Made by a program: the position numbers and the translations under genes. The notes beneath the pieces were generated by a model, which was given only the letters and a program-made list of their open reading frames with translations, made no database searches and had not been told where the DNA came from. A DNA stretch of 64,000 nt, from the NCBI RefSeq assembly GCF_006438915.1, contig NZ_RCZE01000001.1, positions 234,325-298,324 on the forward strand, read 5' to 3'. Positions 61,985-64,000 of the stretch are shown here, piece after piece; positions within the stretch are counted from its first letter, which is position 1; every line of letters starts with the position of its first letter. This DNA comes from Pseudomonas arsenicoxydans (GTDB lineage: Bacteria > Pseudomonadota > Gammaproteobacteria > Pseudomonadales > Pseudomonadaceae).

Positions 61985-62392
61985 TTACTGAATGATCAGG
62001 TTGTTAAACAACAAATCCTCAACCACAGGCTTGCCGGTCTCGTCGTTCATCACTTGCTGAGTTTGCTTCAAAGCTTCCTGACGCAGCTTCTCCTTGGCTT
62101 CAACATTGCTCATCGTCTCGGTCGTTTGCTGAGCAAACAACGCCACCAGTTGATTGCGGATCAACGGTTCGTTGGCCTTCACTGCCTTGGTGGCGTCATC
62201 ACCGGTCACGCGCAAGGCGATGTCAGCCTTGTAGACCTTGAGCTTCGGCGTACCGTCCAGCCCGTAGTTGCCCACGAACGGCGGGCTCAGGGTGATGTAA
62301 TTGACCTTCGGAGCTTCACCTTCTTTGGCTTCTTCGGCCATCGCTGCCACAGGCAGAGACAGGGCCAGCAACAACATGATCCACGCTTTCAC
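61985..62392 (-). CDS. FliL-like exported protein
   Basis: A 135-residue protein. GTG 62392 is chosen: AAGGAG lies exactly 6 bases upstream and it opens a good signal sequence (residues about 1-20, ending AAMA). The longer open frame has no ribosome site. The mature part (KVNYITLSPPFVGNYGLDGTPKLKVYKADIALRVTGDDATKAVKANEPLIRNQLVALFAQQT) resembles FliL flagellar basal-body proteins, but there is no flagellar gene near. Divergent from the quinone oxidoreductase. Confidence 0.78.
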   Translation of the reverse strand: MKAWIMLLLALSLPVAAMAEEAKEGEAPKVNYITLSPPFVGNYGLDGTPKLKVYKADIALRVTGDDATKAVKANEPLIRNQLVALFAQQTTETMSNVEAKEKLRQEALKQTQQVMNDETGKPVVEDLLFNNLIIQ

Positions 62393-62542
62393 AATTCGCT
62401 CCTTATCCGGTTTGCGGCCTAGCATAACGACCCGCCGCTCAAGCACAAGCTTATGGCTGACTATCAGGGTCGGGCATGCTCGTTGACCCATCGACTCACA
62501 CACCTACACTTATCGGCCATCACTCCCAAAGGAATAGCCCTG

Positions 62543-63520
62543 ATGAAAGCCGTGCTGTGCAAAGCCTTCGGCCCTGCCGAATCGCTGGTGCTGGAAGACG
62601 TCGCCAGTCCTGTCGCGAAGAAGAACGAAATCCTGCTGGACGTGCACGCCGCCGGGGTGAATTTCCCGGACACGCTGATCATCGAGGGCAAATACCAGTT
62701 CAAGCCGCCCTTCCCGTTTTCACCGGGTGGCGAAGCGGCGGGCGTGATCAGCGCGGTGGGCGAAAAGGTCAGCCATCTCAAGGTCGGTGATCGAGTCATG
62801 GCCCTGACCGGTTGGGGCAGCTTTGCCGAACAGGTTGCCGTGCCGGGTTACAACGTGCTGCCGATTCCGCCCTCGATGGACTTCAACACCGCCGCCGCGT
62901 TCAGCATGACCTACGGCACTTCGATGCATGCCCTCAAGCAACGGGCAAACCTGCAACCGGGCGAAACCCTGCTGGTGCTGGGTGCTTCCGGCGGCGTGGG
63001 CCTGGCGGCCGTGGAAATCGGCAAAGCCATGGGCGCCCGCGTGATCGCCGCCGCCAGCAGCGCTGAAAAACTGGCGGTGGCCAAGGCTGCCGGTGCCGAT
63101 GAGCTGATCAATTACAGCGAAACCAGCCTCAAGGACGAGATCAAACGCCTGACCGACGGCCAGGGCGCCGATGTGATCTACGACCCGGTCGGCGGCGACC
63201 TGTTTGATCAGGCCGTGCGCGCCATCGCCTGGAACGGCCGCCTGCTGGTGGTCGGCTTCGCCAGCGGACGGATTCCGGAATTCCCGGTCAACCTGGCGCT
63301 GCTCAAAGGCGCGGCCGTGGTCGGTGTGTTCTGGGGTTCGTTTGCCCAGCGCCAACCTCAGGACAACGCGGCGAACTTCCAGCAATTGTTTGGCTGGTTT
63401 GCCGAGGGCAAGTTGAAGCCGTTGGTGTCGCAGGTCTATCCGTTGGGCAATGCGGCGCAGGCGATCAATGATCTTGGCCAGCGCAAAGCGGTCGGGAAAG
63501 TGGTGGTTCAGGTTCGCTGA
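62543..63520 (+). CDS. NADPH:quinone oxidoreductase family protein
   Basis: A 325-residue MDR-superfamily zinc-free dehydrogenase. ATG 62543 has AAAGGA upstream. Seen: VNFPDTLIIEGKYQFKPPFPFSPGGEAAGVISAVGE, the nucleotide-binding GASGGVGLAAVEIGKAMGARVIAAASS and VIYDPVGGDLFDQAVRAIAW. No zinc-binding Cys cluster. Likely reduces quinones or enones; exact substrate unknown. Confidence 0.9.
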   Translation: MKAVLCKAFGPAESLVLEDVASPVAKKNEILLDVHAAGVNFPDTLIIEGKYQFKPPFPFSPGGEAAGVISAVGEKVSHLKVGDRVMALTGWGSFAEQVAVPGYNVLPIPPSMDFNTAAAFSMTYGTSMHALKQRANLQPGETLLVLGASGGVGLAAVEIGKAMGARVIAAASSAEKLAVAKAAGADELINYSETSLKDEIKRLTDGQGADVIYDPVGGDLFDQAVRAIAWNGRLLVVGFASGRIPEFPVNLALLKGAAVVGVFWGSFAQRQPQDNAANFQQLFGWFAEGKLKPLVSQVYPLGNAAQAINDLGQRKAVGKVVVQVR

Positions 63521-63526
63521 GCCCGC

Positions 63527-63559
63527 AAATGCGGTCTGGATTGTCCAGACCGCATTTTT
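63527..63559. terminator. Bidirectional intrinsic terminator
   Basis: 13-bp perfect stem AAATGCGGTCTGG with CCAGACCGCATTT, 5-nt loop, T-tract following. It lies between the convergent oxidoreductase and TonB-like genes. Confidence 0.92.
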
Positions 63560-63570
63560 ATTGGCCGCGA

Positions 63571-64000
63571 CTAAAACAACTTCCGAACATCCTCCGGCAG
63601 CAGACTCACGTACCTGCGCACCGGACTCGCCCGGCACTCCCTGACGATTCTCGGCACCCGCTTGTTCAGTGTGGCAATCAACGCCAGACGCTGCTCATTC
63701 TCCAATTGCGTCGTGTTAAACACGTTCGACAGATAAGCCCGGGTGTGATCAAACACCGCTGCGTCGACCCACGCGTACTCCGGAAAATCGCCCAGCATTT
63801 CGTTGAAGTCACGGCATCTCAGCTGTTTTAGCCATTGATTGGCGTGGATGGGTTCGTCGAGATCCAGCCTGAAAACCATTGGGGCCGTCACTTGCTGCTC
63901 GGAGGGCTTCCCGCCCTCGACCGTCCACGGTTTGAAGCGCCACTGCGCGACGGCCTTGCGGCTCGCTTCGGCCAGATCAGGATGGTCGCTCTGCAAGATG
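63571..64000 (-). CDS. TonB C-terminal-like protein, 5' end outside window
   Basis: At least 142 residues, open to the right edge. The visible N-terminal part, SDHPDLAEASRKAVAQWRFKPWTVEGGKPSEQQVTAPMVFRLD, matches the TonB_C pattern (A..A..WRFxP..xxGxP...... P..F.L). The rest, with C108-region RECRASPVRRYVSLLPEDV, I do not recognise. Function unknown; possibly a periplasmic TonB-like protein. A TTG near the edge is internal. Confidence 0.65.
   Translation of the reverse strand, partial: ILQSDHPDLAEASRKAVAQWRFKPWTVEGGKPSEQQVTAPMVFRLDLDEPIHANQWLKQLRCRDFNEMLGDFPEYAWVDAAVFDHTRAYLSNVFNTTQLENEQRLALIATLNKRVPRIVRECRASPVRRYVSLLPEDVRKLF

Overview
The window is about 64 kb of gene-dense, GC-rich chromosome from a Pseudomonas of the fluorescens type. 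Three things support this: gene content and order (as I recall the P. aeruginosa map, most genes fall into two collinear blocks, one around serA-spu and one around argA-gcv-ubi-zapA-6S RNA), the ssuEADCBF layout with a Mop-type ssuF, and about sixteen copies of Pseudomonas REP/REPIN palindromes. I see no tRNA, rRNA, CRISPR array, prophage or insertion sequence.

Region 1 (1-10.7 kb): the 3' part of serA, a DUF4399 exported protein, an unusually short amino-acid-type binding protein, a DUF523 protein coupled to a prolyl-hydroxylase-like 2OG-Fe(II) oxygenase, a DUF2059 exported protein, an alpha/beta hydrolase, a thioredoxin-like DUF6436 protein, a large penicillin/AHL acylase, a DJ-1/AraC (GlxA-like) regulator and a divergent HD-domain hydrolase.

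Region 2 (10.8-21.4 kb): polyamine uptake and breakdown. spuB-spuC-spuD-spuE-spuF-spuG-spuH run on the minus strand, with a second gamma-glutamylpolyamine synthetase (spuI) divergent from them. SpuDEFGH import putrescine and spermidine; SpuI and SpuB gamma-glutamylate them; SpuC transaminates. spuA, the hydrolase gene expected next to spuB, is reduced to a remnant of about 100 codons without its catalytic residues.

Region 3 (21.5-32.7 kb): a TetR regulator, then a sulfur-scavenging cluster: ssuE-A-D-C-B-F, the 1-Cys peroxiredoxin lsfA, two OprD-family porins and an orphan TauA-like binding protein. Several of these proteins contain almost no Cys or Met, and the porin and tauA upstream regions share sequence, which points to one sulfate-starvation regulon.

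Region 4 (32.9-64 kb): argA and argE; a CYTH/CHAD protein; a divergent Lrp regulator and ACT-like small protein; an orphan GspE-type ATPase; DUF2388; gcvP separated from gcvT-gcvH by a StrS-type aminotransferase; an iron transporter (fbpA, fbpB, no ATPase) behind a Fur-like box; ubiquinone hydroxylases with pepP and ygfB; a ZapB-like coiled coil, zapA, 6S RNA and ygfA; a 50-residue membrane peptide; an EVE protein; a HlyD/RbbA/YhhJ transporter; a FliL-like protein; a quinone oxidoreductase; and a TonB-C-like protein cut by the right edge.

Most genes belong to known families. I find no convincing wholly new system. The most interesting points are the low-sulfur cluster with shared promoter elements, the eroded spuA, the way REP palindromes occupy 10 of 13 convergent gene junctions (one nested inside a terminator stem), an inverted pair of about 130-bp repeats flanking argA-argE, and several small or orphan genes.
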